This document shows, one piece after another, positions 11,306-11,698 of a DNA stretch of 11,698 nt; the stretch's first letter is position 1; each line of letters begins with the position of its first letter. The notes under the pieces are model-generated. The model searched no databases. It saw only the letters and a program-made list of their open reading frames with translations, and had not been told where the DNA came from. The DNA lies in assembly GCA_945861815.1 (NCBI GenBank), contig CAMAVV010000032.1, positions 1-11,698 on the forward strand, given 5' to 3'. The translations under genes were made by a program, and so were the position numbers. The DNA comes from Thermoflexus hugenholtzii JAD2 (GTDB taxonomy: Bacteria; Chloroflexota; Dehalococcoidia; SHYB01).

Positions 11306-11698
11306 ATGCTCAACGGCTACAAAGTAAGCGATGTCGATCTCCACGTCGTGGAGCCCGGCGATCTGTGGCTCAAGCGCATCGATCCGGCATTTCGGGACCT
11401 CGCGCCGCGCCCTGTGAACGTCTTCGATGACGCGAATGCTTCTTACCCCCGGATGATGGTGGCTGGCACCGTCGTCAACAAGACCGCCGGCAACAATCGC
11501 CTCAGCCCCCTCCTTGTGCGACAGCAGCGCGAGAACATGAACCGCTGGTATGGCGACCTCATCAAGATGGGCTGGACGCCCCAAGCGCAGATCCTCGGCA
11601 TGGATCGCGCAGGTATCGATGTCGGCTTTCTCTTTGGCTCCCTCGGCATCAACGTCCTCTGCAACGATGAGGTCATGCCCGACCTCGCCGTCGCCATC
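11306..11698 (+). CDS. Amidohydrolase-2 family metal-dependent hydrolase (partial, runs off the window)
   Basis: The first 131 codons are present and open to the window edge. The start 'MLNGYKVSDVDLHVVEPGDLWLKRIDPAFRDLAPR' has the D-x-D-x-H-x-x-E-P-x-D-L-W form typical of the amidohydrolase-2 (decarboxylase/hydrolase) branch. Asp11-His13 stand where the first metal ligands of the TIM barrel are normally found. Later 'QILGMDRAGIDVGFLFGSLGI' is the usual 'M-D-x-x-G-I-D' strand-helix unit. The catalytic C-terminal ligands are outside the window. The start follows the LLM gene by 9 bp, so it belongs to the same operon. The reaction (hydrolysis or decarboxylation) is not determinable. Confidence 0.85.
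   Translation, partial: MLNGYKVSDVDLHVVEPGDLWLKRIDPAFRDLAPRPVNVFDDANASYPRMMVAGTVVNKTAGNNRLSPLLVRQQRENMNRWYGDLIKMGWTPQAQILGMDRAGIDVGFLFGSLGINVLCNDEVMPDLAVAI

Noticed and set aside
1..11698. CRISPR arrays, tRNA or rRNA genes, phage attachment sites
   Set aside because: None seen on either strand on reading through; the only direct repeat of note is the 8-bp target duplication.

Overview
The window looks like a fragment of an environmental bacterial chromosome with moderate to high GC. It is rich in catabolic and redox genes: a GMC-type flavin oxidoreductase, a crotonase, a nitrile-hydratase/thiocyanate-hydrolase-like enzyme, a VOC protein, an F420/luciferase-like oxidoreductase, phosphotriesterase-like and amidohydrolase-2 proteins, and UGSC-motif proteins. 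That mix would suit an uncultured Chloroflexota (Dehalococcoidia/SAR202-like) or a similar soil or water lineage. This is inference from gene content only; no rRNA, tRNA or other marker gene is present.

Layout. (1) 1-2814: a GMC oxidoreductase gene on the minus strand, interrupted by a complete IS1595-family element (257-2168). The element has near-identical terminal inverted repeats and a perfect 8-bp target duplication, and removing it plus one duplication restores the GMC frame. It carries a transposase, a 48-aa lysine-rich ORF divergent from it, and two cargo genes (zinc-ribbon protein, two-TM/coiled-coil protein). (2) 2815-5099, plus strand: a crotonase followed closely by three small genes that together make a cobalt-type nitrile hydratase/thiocyanate hydrolase-like enzyme whose beta chain is split into two genes. 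(3) 5141-7659, minus strand: VOC protein, an internally deleted phosphotriesterase-like pseudogene, a conserved GLPVVPPT-type protein, and a UGSC-family protein. (4) 7891-8430, minus strand: a second UGSC-family gene. (5) 8636-11698, plus strand: a second GLPVIPPT-type protein, an AllA-fold protein, an LLM-class oxidoreductase and the start of an amidohydrolase, all closely spaced.

The main discovery is in regions 3-5. Both UGSC-family genes contain one in-frame TGA at the equivalent place, giving U-V-G-C-T-S and U-G-G-C-T-S motifs, and both continue with family-like sequence after it. Each TGA is followed at exactly the same distance (11 nt) by a 19-nt hairpin with 8-nt arms and a 3-nt loop starting GU. 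The two hairpins differ by compensatory changes. They are best read as two paralogous selenoproteins with bacterial SECIS elements, which automatic annotation would cut into four ORFs. Each sits next to one copy of the same partner family, once as an overlapping downstream gene and once divergently, so the window holds a duplicated two-component selenoprotein module of unknown function.

Two catabolic genes in the window (GMC and phosphotriesterase-like) are broken, which suggests ongoing remodelling of this accessory region.
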